A stretch of DNA of 64,000 nucleotides from Aureispira anguillae (GTDB lineage: Bacteria; Bacteroidota; Bacteroidia; Chitinophagales; Saprospiraceae). The translations under genes were made by a program, and so were the position numbers. Shown here in pieces: positions 41,523 to 50,291 of the stretch (positions are counted from its first letter, which is position 1; every line of letters begins with the position of its first letter). The stretch is taken from the NCBI RefSeq assembly GCF_026000115.1, contig NZ_AP026867.1, positions 1,023,501 through 1,087,500 on the forward strand. The letters are read 5' to 3'. The notes beneath the pieces are model-generated. The model saw only the letters and a program-made list of their open reading frames with translations. It made no database searches and was not told where the DNA came from.

Positions 41523-42323
41523 TCAAGGGATATAAATAGCAGAGGGGATATTATTGGCAATTTTAGTGGCTAAGGACAAGTTATTAGCGGTATGTGTTTG
41601 TTGGTCGGTCTGTAAATCAACCTGTTTTAGCAATTCTGCTACATCTACCGCAATTGTAATGCTTTCGACTTCTTTACGAATCTTTTTTTGGAGGGCTAAA
41701 TCGATGGTCTTTAGCAATTGGTCGCTACCAATTCTAAAATCAAAGGCTTCGTTTTGATTGGGAATACCATCACCATTTCGATCTACTCGGCCTTCCATGC
41801 GCAGAAAAATATAACCGTCATTGGTGTTAAAATGCATCGTATCTGGACTTTGCAGACGAAGCGGATGGGTTGGATCATTTAAATAGCTTGCAATTTGATG
41901 ATTGGTCGTGGCTTCAATTCCAACCTTAAATTGGATATGCTCATAGCTTTCCATATATACTTCTCCTAATGGAACGGTTGTTTGCCCTGTTTTTATTAAG
42001 GGATAAAGGCTGTCATAATTAACCATAGTTTGATCAGAACGTACCAATTGCAAATTGGAGACGTAAAACTGAAAGACTTTGAAGGCGGTATTGTGTCCTC
42101 CTATATTATAAATTCGATTGATCTCAAAGTCTGAATTTCCTAATTTTAAATCAAAATCTATCTCCAAGGTAGGATAAATACAGCTGGCATCGGCTACCGT
42201 TGCGGAAGGATTATAGTTGATGGCTCTGTTATCCACGCAGCCGATGGGCTTGGAACAACTAGTTAGGTTTAGTAAAAAACTTAAGCAAAAAAAGAGTAAA
42301 AAAATAAAAGGAACTCGAAGCAT
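41523..42323 (-). CDS. MbnP-like lipoprotein
   Basis: The protein is 266 residues long. A lipoprotein signal ends LNLTSC (Cys about 23). The short motif GCVDNRAINYNPSATVADAS is the calcium- or adhesion-type 'GC.D..A.NYNP.A..DDGSC' segment often found in Bacteroidota secreted proteins. The rest fits the MbnP-like domain (FKVFQFYVSNLQLV; HIQFKVGI; DGYIFLRMEGR), a beta-sandwich linked to copper handling and often paired with a di-heme protein; no such partner is next to it. Ends near the DUF885 gene, convergent. Confidence 0.78.
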   Translation of the reverse strand: MLRVPFIFLLFFCLSFLLNLTSCSKPIGCVDNRAINYNPSATVADASCIYPTLEIDFDLKLGNSDFEINRIYNIGGHNTAFKVFQFYVSNLQLVRSDQTMVNYDSLYPLIKTGQTTVPLGEVYMESYEHIQFKVGIEATTNHQIASYLNDPTHPLRLQSPDTMHFNTNDGYIFLRMEGRVDRNGDGIPNQNEAFDFRIGSDQLLKTIDLALQKKIRKEVESITIAVDVAELLKQVDLQTDQQTHTANNLSLATKIANNIPSAIYIP

Positions 42324-42569
42324 GTCTTTATTCGGTTGGAGTGAGCAATAAACGAGAGGATAAGGTATAAAAAAAAATTAAAATACCTATAACCTAACTT
42401 ATTGTCATCTAAAAAACCTTATTATAACGAGTTCAAAATAAGAATTGTAGGGAGATAATATCGTCCTAGCGATTTTAGTTATATTGCATTCGCATGGATT
42501 ATCGAATAAAACAGAGGGCAGATGCCCTTAGCTTTATAAAAACATTTATCGTTGAATATTGAACCTAAA

Positions 42570-42752
42570 ATGAGACTAAAAGCAACAGATAAAACCATAG
42601 TGGTACTTCCATTTATAAATAGGGGCAAACAAGAGGAGGATGACTATTTTAGCGATGGTCTTACTGAAAATATCATCAACTGCCTTTCAAAAAATGCTGG
42701 CTTAAAAGTTATATCTAGAACTTCTGCATTTTTTTTAAAGGGAAAAAAATGA
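42570..42752 (+). CDS. TolB-like N-terminal part of a TPR/AraC regulator (5' piece, frame-shifted)
   Basis: Residues VVLPFINRGKQEEDDYFSDG and TENIINCLSKNAGLKVISRT are the N-terminus of the TolB/FlgO-like module in adenylate-cyclase-type and TPR regulators. The frame ends in TGA immediately after an A7 run (42743-42749). In relatives the text continues 'FKGKN.DI.EIG...VLEGSVR'; here that continuation lies one base back in the next frame. The start was set at ATG 42570; the region upstream in this frame starts with TTG at 42552. It is either the first part of one protein read by a -1 shift, or a decayed gene. Confidence 0.72.
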   Translation: MRLKATDKTIVVLPFINRGKQEEDDYFSDGLTENIINCLSKNAGLKVISRTSAFFLKGKK

Positions 42753-44371
42753 CCATTCAAGAAATTGGAAATAGGTTAAATGTTGCCTTGGTTTTAGAGG
42801 GAAGTGTTCGAAAATTTGGAGAAAAGGTGCGGATTATAACGCAACTCATAAATGTTGAGGATGGTTGCCCTTTTTGGGCTGAAACCTACGACCATGAGCT
42901 TCAAGATATTTTTAGGGTGCAAGATCAAATTGCTTTAACTGTTGCCGAAAAAATGAGAGAACATTTGGGGCATTTTGAAGTGCAACAACCAAAAAATAGA
43001 AGGAATGAAAACCTAAGCAATTATGAGCTATATCTAAAAAGCAAGTACAATTTTAACAAGTTTCAAGAGAAAAATATCAGATTGGCCGTACAGCAGATTG
43101 AGCAAGTTATTGAGGCAGATGCAACTTGTTCTTATTATTTTGCTACTCAAGCGCTTTATTATTGTTATTTGCCTTTATTGAATATAATGCCTGCCGCCAC
43201 TGCTTTTGTGCGGGCAAAAGAAGCTGCTACTAAAGCACTGGCATTAGATAAAACGGATCCTGAGGCAAATTATGCCATTGCTTCTGTTGCGTATTTTTTT
43301 GAAGGGGATCTTGAAAAAGCACAACAACACGGTTATGCTGCGTTAGAATACAGACCCAATTACCCAGATGCACTAGTCGGTATGTCTATGGTAGAACTGG
43401 CTGCTGAGAATTATGATATGGTGTTAAATGGGATAAAAAAAGCAATAGAGATAAACCCTTTGTCGCCTACTTTAAAATATTATTATGCGGCATTACTACA
43501 ACGACTGGGCAAATATGAAGCGGCACTAAAGATCATTAACAATGTTTTGGCGCTGGTTCCATTTCATACCAACTCCTATTGCCTAAAGGGAGTTCTGCTT
43601 ACACGGCTAAAGAAATTTGAAGCGGCGATTGACCATTACAAAAATGTCCCCCTATCAGCTCATAAGACAAAAGAATATTATGCTGGAATTGGTATAGTAT
43701 ATGGAACAATGGGCGATAAAGAGATGGCTTTGATTTATTTAAATAAGGTGAACAAAGATCAACAAAATTTTAATGTGGCTTATGAAGAAAATGCTAATGT
43801 AATCATCAATATATACTTGGGAAATTGGGAGGTAGCTTTTGCTGAAATCCAAAAGGATATTGTTGCCAAAAAACATTATTTGAAATTTTTTAGACAAATG
43901 CCAGCCTTGGAATTGATAAAAGAAGATCCTCGATACAGCATTCTTGAAAACGTATTTATTAATTCAGGAAAAAAGTATAAAAAGAACAAAGTTAAATATG
44001 CTAAATCGGGCATAAATGAAGAAAGAATCAATCTTATTAATGGCAAATTGATCCAATTAATGAAAAATAAAAAGCCTTTTCTTATTCCCAACATTAGTTT
44101 GAGGGGCTTGTCTGAGCTATTGGGCGAAAGCGGAAATCATGTCTCTCAGGTGATTAATGATAAACATGCCATGAATTTTTTTGATTTTATAAATACCCAT
44201 CGTATAGAGGAAATGGTTAGATTGATGAAAATTCCTACTAACCGTAACCTTACTCTTCTGGCATTGGCTCATGAGGCTGGTTTTAACTCCAAAACAACAT
44301 TTAATACTGCTTTCAAAAAACTCAAACAGCAAACTCCTACCGCTTATTTTAAACACCTTAATTTGCTCTGA
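42749..44371 (+). CDS. TPR protein with AraC DNA-binding domain (3' piece of the split regulator)
   Basis: The reading frame begins at the ATG overlapping the TGA of the 5' piece (ATGA). It continues the TolB-like module (TIQEIGNRLNVALVLEGSVR, then INVEDGCPFWAETYDHEL and DQIALTVAEKM), then a helical array of TPR units (about 140-400), then an AraC helix-turn-helix pair at about 445-540 (ISLRGLSELLGESGNHVSQV; LALAHEAGFNSKTTFNTAFK). Such proteins are transcription regulators of unknown signal in Bacteroidota. Two readings are possible: -1 frameshifting on A AAA AAA, or re-initiation at ATGA. A sequencing error in the A7 run is a third. Confidence 0.78.
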   Translation: MTIQEIGNRLNVALVLEGSVRKFGEKVRIITQLINVEDGCPFWAETYDHELQDIFRVQDQIALTVAEKMREHLGHFEVQQPKNRRNENLSNYELYLKSKYNFNKFQEKNIRLAVQQIEQVIEADATCSYYFATQALYYCYLPLLNIMPAATAFVRAKEAATKALALDKTDPEANYAIASVAYFFEGDLEKAQQHGYAALEYRPNYPDALVGMSMVELAAENYDMVLNGIKKAIEINPLSPTLKYYYAALLQRLGKYEAALKIINNVLALVPFHTNSYCLKGVLLTRLKKFEAAIDHYKNVPLSAHKTKEYYAGIGIVYGTMGDKEMALIYLNKVNKDQQNFNVAYEENANVIINIYLGNWEVAFAEIQKDIVAKKHYLKFFRQMPALELIKEDPRYSILENVFINSGKKYKKNKVKYAKSGINEERINLINGKLIQLMKNKKPFLIPNISLRGLSELLGESGNHVSQVINDKHAMNFFDFINTHRIEEMVRLMKIPTNRNLTLLALAHEAGFNSKTTFNTAFKKLKQQTPTAYFKHLNLL

Positions 44372-44487
44372 TTAACTCCATCTAACAATATGTTTTTTGA
44401 AGAAATGGACGAATTGGTAGGGGGAAAAAAGTTCGTTCCTATAGGGTAGGGCGTTTCTTATTTTTAAACCGATTAGCTTTGCTGTTG

Positions 44488-44512
44488 TAAAAAAAATCAA
44501 CGAAGTATTAAT
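44488..44512 (+). repeat. Orphan right end of family 1 element
   Basis: AAAAAATCAACGAAGTATTA matches the right end of family 1 elements (AAAAATTAACGGAGTATTAA). No left end is found upstream, so it is a truncated remnant. It abuts the family 2 element at 44519. Confidence 0.5.
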
Positions 44513-44518
44513 AAAAAC

Positions 44519-44764
44519 GGTTCTTTGACAACTTGTGTGCTAATTGTAAAACGTAAGGTAAAATGCTTCTATTTTTGGATACTAGAGCCTAGATCACGTT
44601 GTTTTTAGATCGCTTCGCTTTTAGACTATACAGGTGTGAATTGCAACTATATAGTCTAAAAGCGAAGCGATCTAAGCTCTAAAATCTAATACCCAAACGG
44701 CATATTAAAGACGTTAATTAAAATTTCCACACGATTTACTTCGTGATAGAGTTGTCAAAGAGCG
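44519..44764. repeat. Inverted-repeat element, family 2, copy a (about 245 bp)
   Basis: Ends TTCTTTGACAACT (44521-44533) and AGTTGTCAAAGAG (44750-44762). Inside is a perfect 24-bp inverted repeat at 44607-44630 and 44650-44673 containing TCGCTTCGCTTTTAGACTAT, and the arms outside it also pair imperfectly. The right 20 bases match, inverted, the left end of the copy at 56722. No coding frame; a non-autonomous element or long-hairpin RNA source. Confidence 0.78.
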
Positions 44765-44780
44765 ATAAAAACTATAAGGT

Positions 44781-45371
44781 TTGAATAAAAAATTAAGGAC
44801 ACTTACGGTTCTATTAGCTATTGCTATTCTAGGAAGTTATAATTGTCAAACAATGGCGCAGTCCAATAGTAACGTTAGACAGGAAGGAAAAATAGCCATT
44901 AAGTTGGATTATTTTGGCGAATTAGTATTGCACCCAGGGCTTAGTTTGGGAATTGATTATACCCTCTCTGCTAAAAAATGGGTAACAATTCATTGGGATA
45001 CGGAATTGGGAGGCTATTGGCATCGTTGGAACCATACGGCTCTATTTACCAAAACTTCTATTGGGGCACGATTTCCAATTTGGTCTTTTTTTGTGGATTT
45101 AAATTTGGGGGTAGGATACATGCATTCCTTTCCAGCAGGAGAAATTTACCAGAGAACAACAGATGGAGGGCTAGAAAAAGCTCCCAATTGGGGACATCCT
45201 CATTTTATGCCAACCTGTTCTGTTTTGTTGGGCTGGGATGGAATTCGAAAAAAACAACTGCCTTGGAGAGTTTATATAGGCGCAGAAATTTATTGTCAAT
45301 CTGGTTTTAATCATATTTTCTTGCCTCATGCAGCAGCAAAGGTTGGAGTAAACTATCAGCTAAAAAGATAA
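44781..45371 (+). CDS. Outer-membrane beta-barrel-like protein (196 aa)
   Basis: The only start giving a signal peptide is TTG at 44781 (NKKLRTLTVLLAIAILGSY, cleavage after about QTMA). The mature part is strand-rich with alternating aromatic residues (KLDYFGELVLHPGLSLGIDY, TIHWDTELGGYWHRW, SFFVDLNLGVGYMHS) and ends in a typical barrel strand (AAKVGVNYQLKR). It is likely an 8-stranded outer-membrane barrel. It directly precedes the alpha/beta-hydrolase gene by 5 bases, so the two are co-transcribed. The family 2 element sits just upstream and may affect its leader. Confidence 0.7.
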   Translation: MNKKLRTLTVLLAIAILGSYNCQTMAQSNSNVRQEGKIAIKLDYFGELVLHPGLSLGIDYTLSAKKWVTIHWDTELGGYWHRWNHTALFTKTSIGARFPIWSFFVDLNLGVGYMHSFPAGEIYQRTTDGGLEKAPNWGHPHFMPTCSVLLGWDGIRKKQLPWRVYIGAEIYCQSGFNHIFLPHAAAKVGVNYQLKR

Positions 45372-45376
45372 TTACT

Positions 45377-46405
45377 ATGAAACACATTTTTCGATCATTT
45401 ATCTTGGTAATTGTAATCTTATTGACGGCTTGTTCCAAAGAGAAATTATACGATGGGGATCATTTTTTTGTAAAGAATAAAGGGGCAGAGATGCCTGTTT
45501 ATATCAAAGGAAATATTGAATCAAAGGTATTTATTCTTTTTATACATGGTGGTCCTGGAGGGAATGCATCTCTGGCTTCTTTTATTCCTGTTTCGCAAGA
45601 ATTGGAGCAAGATTATGCTTTTGCTTACTGGGATCAACGGGGATCTGGTCTTTCTCAGGGCAACCCCGATCCTAGCACTTTTACGGTTGAGCAATTTGTA
45701 GAAGACCTTGATTTGGTTATTGATGCAATTAATCTACGACATAATTATCCTAAAATAATTTTTTATGGAATAAGTTGGGGAGGAGCTTTAGGGGCTGCTT
45801 ATTTGAGTACGGGCAACCATCAAGATAAAATCACAGGGTTTATTAATATGAATAGTGGGCACAACCTAGAAGAAGGTCTGCCCAAATCAGTTGTCTTTGT
45901 AAAAAACTATGCACAGCAGCAAATAGATAATGGCTCAGGGGTGGATTATTGGACAGAAGTACGAGATTGGTGTGCTACGGTTCCTGATATGACAATCCCT
46001 GAAAATTATTTTAGATATGCTGATTATCTAATCAATACAAATGCTTATAGGAAAGATCCCAACCAAGTCGTTCGAGGTCCAGAGGTTAGTGCCATGGCGG
46101 TTATGAATTCCTACCTATCCTTGGCTATATTTTTTAATGGGGGGTATTTAGCAAGACGGTTTAATATCTTGGAACTAAATTTAAGTGCTCAGATGGCCAG
46201 CATTAAAATACCAACCTTGGTTATTTGGGGCAGACATGATGGGGTGAACACCATAGAAATGGGATTTGATGCTTTTAATAGTATCGGCGGCCCTAACTTT
46301 GCAGACAAAGAAATGGTTATTTTGGAAAATAGCGCCCATGAAGGCTATATAGAGGAACAAGAGTTGTTTATGGAGGCTTTTCGAAGGTTTGTAAATGGGC
46401 TTTGA
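45377..46405 (+). CDS. Alpha/beta-hydrolase lipoprotein, prolyl-aminopeptidase-like
   Basis: The protein is 342 residues long. A lipoprotein signal ends LLTAC (Cys about 19). Hydrolase motifs: oxyanion HGGPGGNASL (about 59-68), YWDQRGSGLSQG (about 84-95), nucleophile elbow YGISWGGALGAAYL (about 130-143), a late acid near VIWGRHDGVNTIE and histidine in ENSAHEGYIE. HGGPG and DQRG are typical of the proline iminopeptidase branch. It would act at the cell surface or periplasm on peptides or esters. It pairs with the barrel gene upstream. Confidence 0.82.
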   Translation: MKHIFRSFILVIVILLTACSKEKLYDGDHFFVKNKGAEMPVYIKGNIESKVFILFIHGGPGGNASLASFIPVSQELEQDYAFAYWDQRGSGLSQGNPDPSTFTVEQFVEDLDLVIDAINLRHNYPKIIFYGISWGGALGAAYLSTGNHQDKITGFINMNSGHNLEEGLPKSVVFVKNYAQQQIDNGSGVDYWTEVRDWCATVPDMTIPENYFRYADYLINTNAYRKDPNQVVRGPEVSAMAVMNSYLSLAIFFNGGYLARRFNILELNLSAQMASIKIPTLVIWGRHDGVNTIEMGFDAFNSIGGPNFADKEMVILENSAHEGYIEEQELFMEAFRRFVNGL

Positions 46406-46608
46406 CAACAAAAAGCCTCCTGCCCATAAAAAATGTACAATGACATTTACAAAAAGCATAAAATTGAAACAGTAAATAGACAAATTCTAAATAGTAGCTT
46501 GTTATTGTTGAAATAAATGCAAATTCATTATAAAAATCACCGAGACTTCTCTATATTTGGTCGTTGTTTTCAAAAAATATTGAAAGTTTTAAAAATAAAT
46601 ACAATTTT

Positions 46609-47349
46609 ATGAAATTATTAGTTTGTGTAAGCCAAACGCCAGATACAACTACTAAGATCAAATTCGCTAACGGAGATACAGCGTTTGATACCAATGGTGT
46701 TCAGTTTATAATGAATCCATACGACGAGTGGTATGCATTGGTGCGTGCTTTAGAATTAAAAGAACAAGCTGGTGGCTCTGTGACCTTGTTTCATGTAGGA
46801 CCTAAAGCTAATGAGACTGTTATCCGTAAGGGATTGGCTATTGGTGCTGATAATGCAGTACGTGTAGATGCAGAAGCAACTAGTTCTGTATTTACTGCCA
46901 AACAAATTGCTGCTTATGCTAAAGCAGAAGGATTTGACATGGTTTTGATGGGAAAAGAAACGATTGATTACAATGGTTCGGAAGTAGGCGCTATGGTAGC
47001 AGAGCTTTTGGATATGCCTTTTGTTTCTTATGGTACTAAAATGGAAGTAGCTGGAAATACAGCAACTATTGACCGTGATATAGAAGGGGGGAAAGAAACA
47101 GTAGAAGTTGATGCTCCTTTTGTATTGAGCTGTGCGAAGGGTATGGCAGAGCAACGCATCCCAAATATGCGTGGTATTATGATGGCTAAACGCAAGCCAA
47201 TTACAGTGATTCCTGCTGTAGAAGCTGCCGATTTGGCAACCGTAGTAAAATACGAATATCCACCAGAAAAAACTGGTGTAAAACTAATCGATCCAGAGAA
47301 TATGGAAGAATTGGTGAATTTATTACATAACGAAGCAAAAGTGATTTAA
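46609..47349 (+). CDS. etfB: Electron transfer flavoprotein, beta subunit
   Basis: The protein is 246 residues long. Start set at MKLLVCVSQTPDTTTK (ATG 46609). Family features include NPYDEWYALVRALELKEQ, then VTLFHVGPKANETVIRKGLA and the signature RIPNMRGIMMAKRKPI (about 182-197). The beta subunit binds AMP and, with EtfA, an FAD. The complex passes electrons from acyl-CoA and other dehydrogenases to the quinone pool. The alpha-subunit gene follows after 3 bases, so translation is coupled. Confidence 0.93.
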   Translation: MKLLVCVSQTPDTTTKIKFANGDTAFDTNGVQFIMNPYDEWYALVRALELKEQAGGSVTLFHVGPKANETVIRKGLAIGADNAVRVDAEATSSVFTAKQIAAYAKAEGFDMVLMGKETIDYNGSEVGAMVAELLDMPFVSYGTKMEVAGNTATIDRDIEGGKETVEVDAPFVLSCAKGMAEQRIPNMRGIMMAKRKPITVIPAVEAADLATVVKYEYPPEKTGVKLIDPENMEELVNLLHNEAKVI

Positions 47350-47352
47350 TAT

Positions 47353-48306
47353 ATGGCTGTTTTAGTATTTGCAGAGAGCCTAACGGGTTCTATCAAAAAA
47401 GCTGCTTTGGAAGCAGTAACTTATGGTAATTTGGCAGCTCAGGCATTGGGTACAGACTGTATTGCTTTGACAATTGGAACTGCTAATGGTGCTGAAACTT
47501 TGGGGCAATATGGTGCTTCAAAAGTATATAATGTAGCGGCAACGGATAATTTTGATTCTCAGGTTTATGCGGCTATTATTTCTGATGCTGCTGCAAAATT
47601 AGGGGCAGATTGTATCGTTTTTGCACATTCTTCTTCTGGGAAATCTTTGGCTGGACGTGTTGCTATGCGCATGGATGCTGGTATGGTATCTTCTGTAGTA
47701 AGCGTGCCTGCTGCTGGAACTTTTGCTGTGAAAAAAGGTGTTTTCTCTGGAAAAGGTTTTGCAACTTATGAAATTAAGTCTGCCAACAAAGTAGTAACGA
47801 TTGCTCCTAATACATTCCGTCCAACGGCAAGTGGAAGTGATGTTGCTGTTGAGGCATTGGCAGTAGATGCTCCTGCGGCTCGTATCCGTGTCAAAGATCA
47901 AGCTACTGTAGATGGCGTTGTGCCATTGCCAGAAGCTGAATTAGTAGTTTCTGCTGGACGTGGTATGAAAGGACCTGAAAACTGGGGTATTGTTGAAGAG
48001 ATGGCAACCATCTTGGGCGCAACTACTGCTTGTTCTCGTCCTGTTGCAGATGTTGATTGGCGTCCTCACCATGAGCATGTTGGTCAAACAGGGGTAGCAA
48101 TTCGTCCTACCTTATACATTGCTATTGGTATTTCTGGTGCAATCCAACATTTGGCAGGTGTTAACCAATCTAAGGTGATTGTGGTGATCAACAAAGATCC
48201 TGAAGCTCCTTTCTTCAAAGCTGCTGATTATGGAGTTGTTGGTGATTTGTTTGAGGTTGTTCCTCGTTTGAACGAAGCCTTGAAAAAATTCAAAGCTCAG
48301 AACTAA
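47353..48306 (+). CDS. etfA: Electron transfer flavoprotein, alpha subunit
   Basis: The protein is 317 residues long. The C-terminal FAD-binding domain is clear: VVSAGRGMKGPENWGIVEE (about 196-214), ATTACSRPVADVDW (about 219-232), VGQTGVAIRPTLYIAIGISG (about 238-257) and VIVVINKDPEAPFFKAADYG (about 271-290). It forms the heterodimer with EtfB. A 9-bp hairpin follows the stop but without a T run. Confidence 0.94.
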   Translation: MAVLVFAESLTGSIKKAALEAVTYGNLAAQALGTDCIALTIGTANGAETLGQYGASKVYNVAATDNFDSQVYAAIISDAAAKLGADCIVFAHSSSGKSLAGRVAMRMDAGMVSSVVSVPAAGTFAVKKGVFSGKGFATYEIKSANKVVTIAPNTFRPTASGSDVAVEALAVDAPAARIRVKDQATVDGVVPLPEAELVVSAGRGMKGPENWGIVEEMATILGATTACSRPVADVDWRPHHEHVGQTGVAIRPTLYIAIGISGAIQHLAGVNQSKVIVVINKDPEAPFFKAADYGVVGDLFEVVPRLNEALKKFKAQN

Positions 48307-48321
48307 GAAGGTATTAAATGA

Positions 48322-48343
48322 ACATGAATTTTTTAATTCATGT
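48322..48343 (+). terminator. Hairpin after etfA, weak terminator candidate
   Basis: ACATGAATT pairs with AATTCATGT over a 4-base T loop. The sequence after it has no T run, so it may be a 3' protecting hairpin rather than a terminator. Confidence 0.4.
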
Positions 48344-48354
48344 CCCAAAATATC

Positions 48355-48412
48355 ATTACTCCGTTGAAAAAATTGTATTTGATAACCAAAGCAAAAAATT
48401 AATGGAGTATTA
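48355..48412 (+). repeat. Inverted-repeat element, family 1, copy b (58 bp)
   Basis: Left end ATTACTCCGTTGAAAAAATT, right end AATTAATGGAGTATTAA; the smallest complete copy seen. It lies between etfA and the convergent fatty acid hydroxylase gene. Confidence 0.78.
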
Positions 48413-48471
48413 ACAATATAATGACCTATACTTACATCAGTGCAGTGCTCTCTTGGGAGTACTGCATTTTT

Positions 48472-49458
48472 TTATTTATAAATATGAGCCCTCAACCAAA
48501 GCCATAAATTTTTGAAAGGCATCCATAGGTTTTGCCACAAACTCCTAAATTGAGGGTCTTCTTTTTGGGATATGCCAAAACTAAGTTTCTCATTGGGACG
48601 ACTAATAAATAAAGAGCCCCATAACCCATCCCAAAACGCCAATAAACTACCAAAATTTTTGTCGTAATGTCGCTCTTCTTGACTATGATGAATCTGATGT
48701 TGTGCAGGCGAGATAAATATATGTTCTAGTATTTTACCAAAAGAAATAGGTACGTGTGAATGCCGAAGATTAGCACCCATTATATTGAATACAAAAATCC
48801 CAAGGTGAATTTGTAGAATGCTAAGTGGCTCAATTCCTGTTCTAAACCAAAAAAAGAAAGAGCCTGTTACCAAACCAAATACAATTAAACTGCGTAACCT
48901 AAAAAGAAAATATTCAACGGGATGCATCCGATACAAGGTGATGGGAGTCAAAACTTTTGCAGAATGATGCACCTTATGAAATTCCCACAAAAATGGAATC
49001 TTGTGCAACAGATAGTGTAAAAAAAAGCGACTGAAATCAGAAAAAATCAAAAAAACAAGGGTGTAACTGAGGTTAATGCTTGTTGTGGACCATTGTATAT
49101 TATCTTGAAGACCAATACCTGCTTCCCACCAACGCACCACAAGATAGGCAAAAGCCATGTGCGCCATTAAGTAGGGGGTAATTAAGATCGCTTTGAGTAA
49201 ATTGTTTAGAAAAAAGAGCTGATAATCTACTAGAGCAGAAGGATGCAACCAAATTTTTTTTGAAAAAAGGTACTTTAGATAGGCTCGGAAGGACTGGGCA
49301 GGGCGATTGGTTCGTTTAAATTGATAATAAAGCAGACACCAAATAAATGCAGCCACTAAATAGGGATAATAAATCCGTTTTTTAGGATCCCAAAAGGAAG
49401 CTATGGTAGAAATTATTGCATCCACAAAGGGCTGTAACCATTCTATAAAGCTTCCCAT
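48472..49458 (-). CDS. Fatty acid hydroxylase / sterol desaturase family membrane enzyme
   Basis: The protein is 328 residues long with five or six hydrophobic segments. Histidine boxes of the di-iron family are visible: RFFLHYLLHKIPFLWEFHKV (H-x3-H... about 147-166) with HKVHHS after it, then LRHSHVP and AQHQIHHSQEERHYDKNFG (about 256-274). These enzymes use iron and oxygen to hydroxylate lipids; the exact lipid is unknown. The start lies 19 bases after the stop of the 196-aa gene, so they are likely to be co-transcribed. Confidence 0.85.
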   Translation of the reverse strand: MGSFIEWLQPFVDAIISTIASFWDPKKRIYYPYLVAAFIWCLLYYQFKRTNRPAQSFRAYLKYLFSKKIWLHPSALVDYQLFFLNNLLKAILITPYLMAHMAFAYLVVRWWEAGIGLQDNIQWSTTSINLSYTLVFLIFSDFSRFFLHYLLHKIPFLWEFHKVHHSAKVLTPITLYRMHPVEYFLFRLRSLIVFGLVTGSFFFWFRTGIEPLSILQIHLGIFVFNIMGANLRHSHVPISFGKILEHIFISPAQHQIHHSQEERHYDKNFGSLLAFWDGLWGSLFISRPNEKLSFGISQKEDPQFRSLWQNLWMPFKNLWLWLRAHIYK

Positions 49459-49477
49459 TGTCTATCCTTCGTTTTAT

Positions 49478-50068
49478 TTAGTTTTTGATGGCTTTGTTGC
49501 GATCGGTCAAATTCCGTAATGAAATAAAGGGAGAGAGGTATTCTACCTGCATTTCATCTAGTAATGTCCATTCTATTGCGCCAATTTGGGTAACGACATC
49601 GTACTCTCCCAATAAGGCATCCAATAAGATAAAAATAGCACTGATAAAGCGATCGTCATTGTTTACAAAATCTCGAATATACAAATCAATGCAGATCTTT
49701 CCATCCTCAATGGTATACGTAAAAAAGATATCGTCATAAGACAAATCAATATCTCCCATTGAAATGGCAATGTTGTCATTAGCAATTCGTTGGCGGAACG
49801 CTCTAATGTTCCAATTTTCAAATTTAGGAGCTACTTTGACCAAATCAATAACAGCAGGAAAATATTCTTTCATGCCATCGGCTGAAATACAAAAATCTTT
49901 GATTTCACCTTCTGGAACAGCGCTAAATTCAAACGTTAGCCCTTTACTAATTTTTGCTAATTCTTGATTTAAAGCCTGAAAAAGTTCAACAGAATTTTGA
50001 TCTGCATGATATAATTGAGGCTCAAATTGGGTGAACCAATCCCAAAACTGTACTTCTTTTGAAGGCAT
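49478..50068 (-). CDS. Hypothetical protein (196 aa)
   Basis: A soluble, acidic protein with FWDWFTQFEPQLY near the start and strand-like central segments (YDDIFFTYTIEDGKICIDLY). It resembles Bacteroidota hypothetical proteins with a W-x-W-F start, but I recognise no named family. A family 1 inverted-repeat element lies 22 bases before its start and so forms part of its leader. The fatty acid hydroxylase gene follows. Confidence 0.6.
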   Translation of the reverse strand: MPSKEVQFWDWFTQFEPQLYHADQNSVELFQALNQELAKISKGLTFEFSAVPEGEIKDFCISADGMKEYFPAVIDLVKVAPKFENWNIRAFRQRIANDNIAISMGDIDLSYDDIFFTYTIEDGKICIDLYIRDFVNNDDRFISAIFILLDALLGEYDVVTQIGAIEWTLLDEMQVEYLSPFISLRNLTDRNKAIKN

Positions 50069-50090
50069 ATATTACTTTTTTAATACTCCG

Positions 50091-50239
50091 CTAATTTAAC
50101 TACGTTGCTTCTTCGAGGTAGCTTCGCTGCTACTACGTGGTAACTACGTTGCTTCTTCAAGTTTTTTTTACAAAAAACATAAAAAAGCAAATTGATACAA
50201 TTAACAACGTTGCTACTACATGGTTTCTAGCGGAGTAAT
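50091..50239 (-). repeat. Inverted-repeat element, family 1, copy c (149 bp, inverted)
   Basis: Left end TTAATACTCCGCTAATTT, right end TCTAGCGGAGTAAT, so it is reversed relative to the other copies. Inside is a 17-bp direct repeat AACTACGTTGCTTCTTC at 50098-50114 and 50142-50158, with GTAGCTTCGCTGCTAC between. The arms read CCGCT / AGCGG instead of CCGTT / AACGG. Confidence 0.78.
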
Positions 50240-50291
50240 GATTTTTTAGTGAATAGAACAGTAATAGATATTTTGGATTGAAAAAAGAAGG

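Noticed and set aside
46500-46608. Exact -7 box upstream of etfB
   Set aside because: TATATTT is present but I could not confirm the final G and spacing with confidence, so I do not list it.
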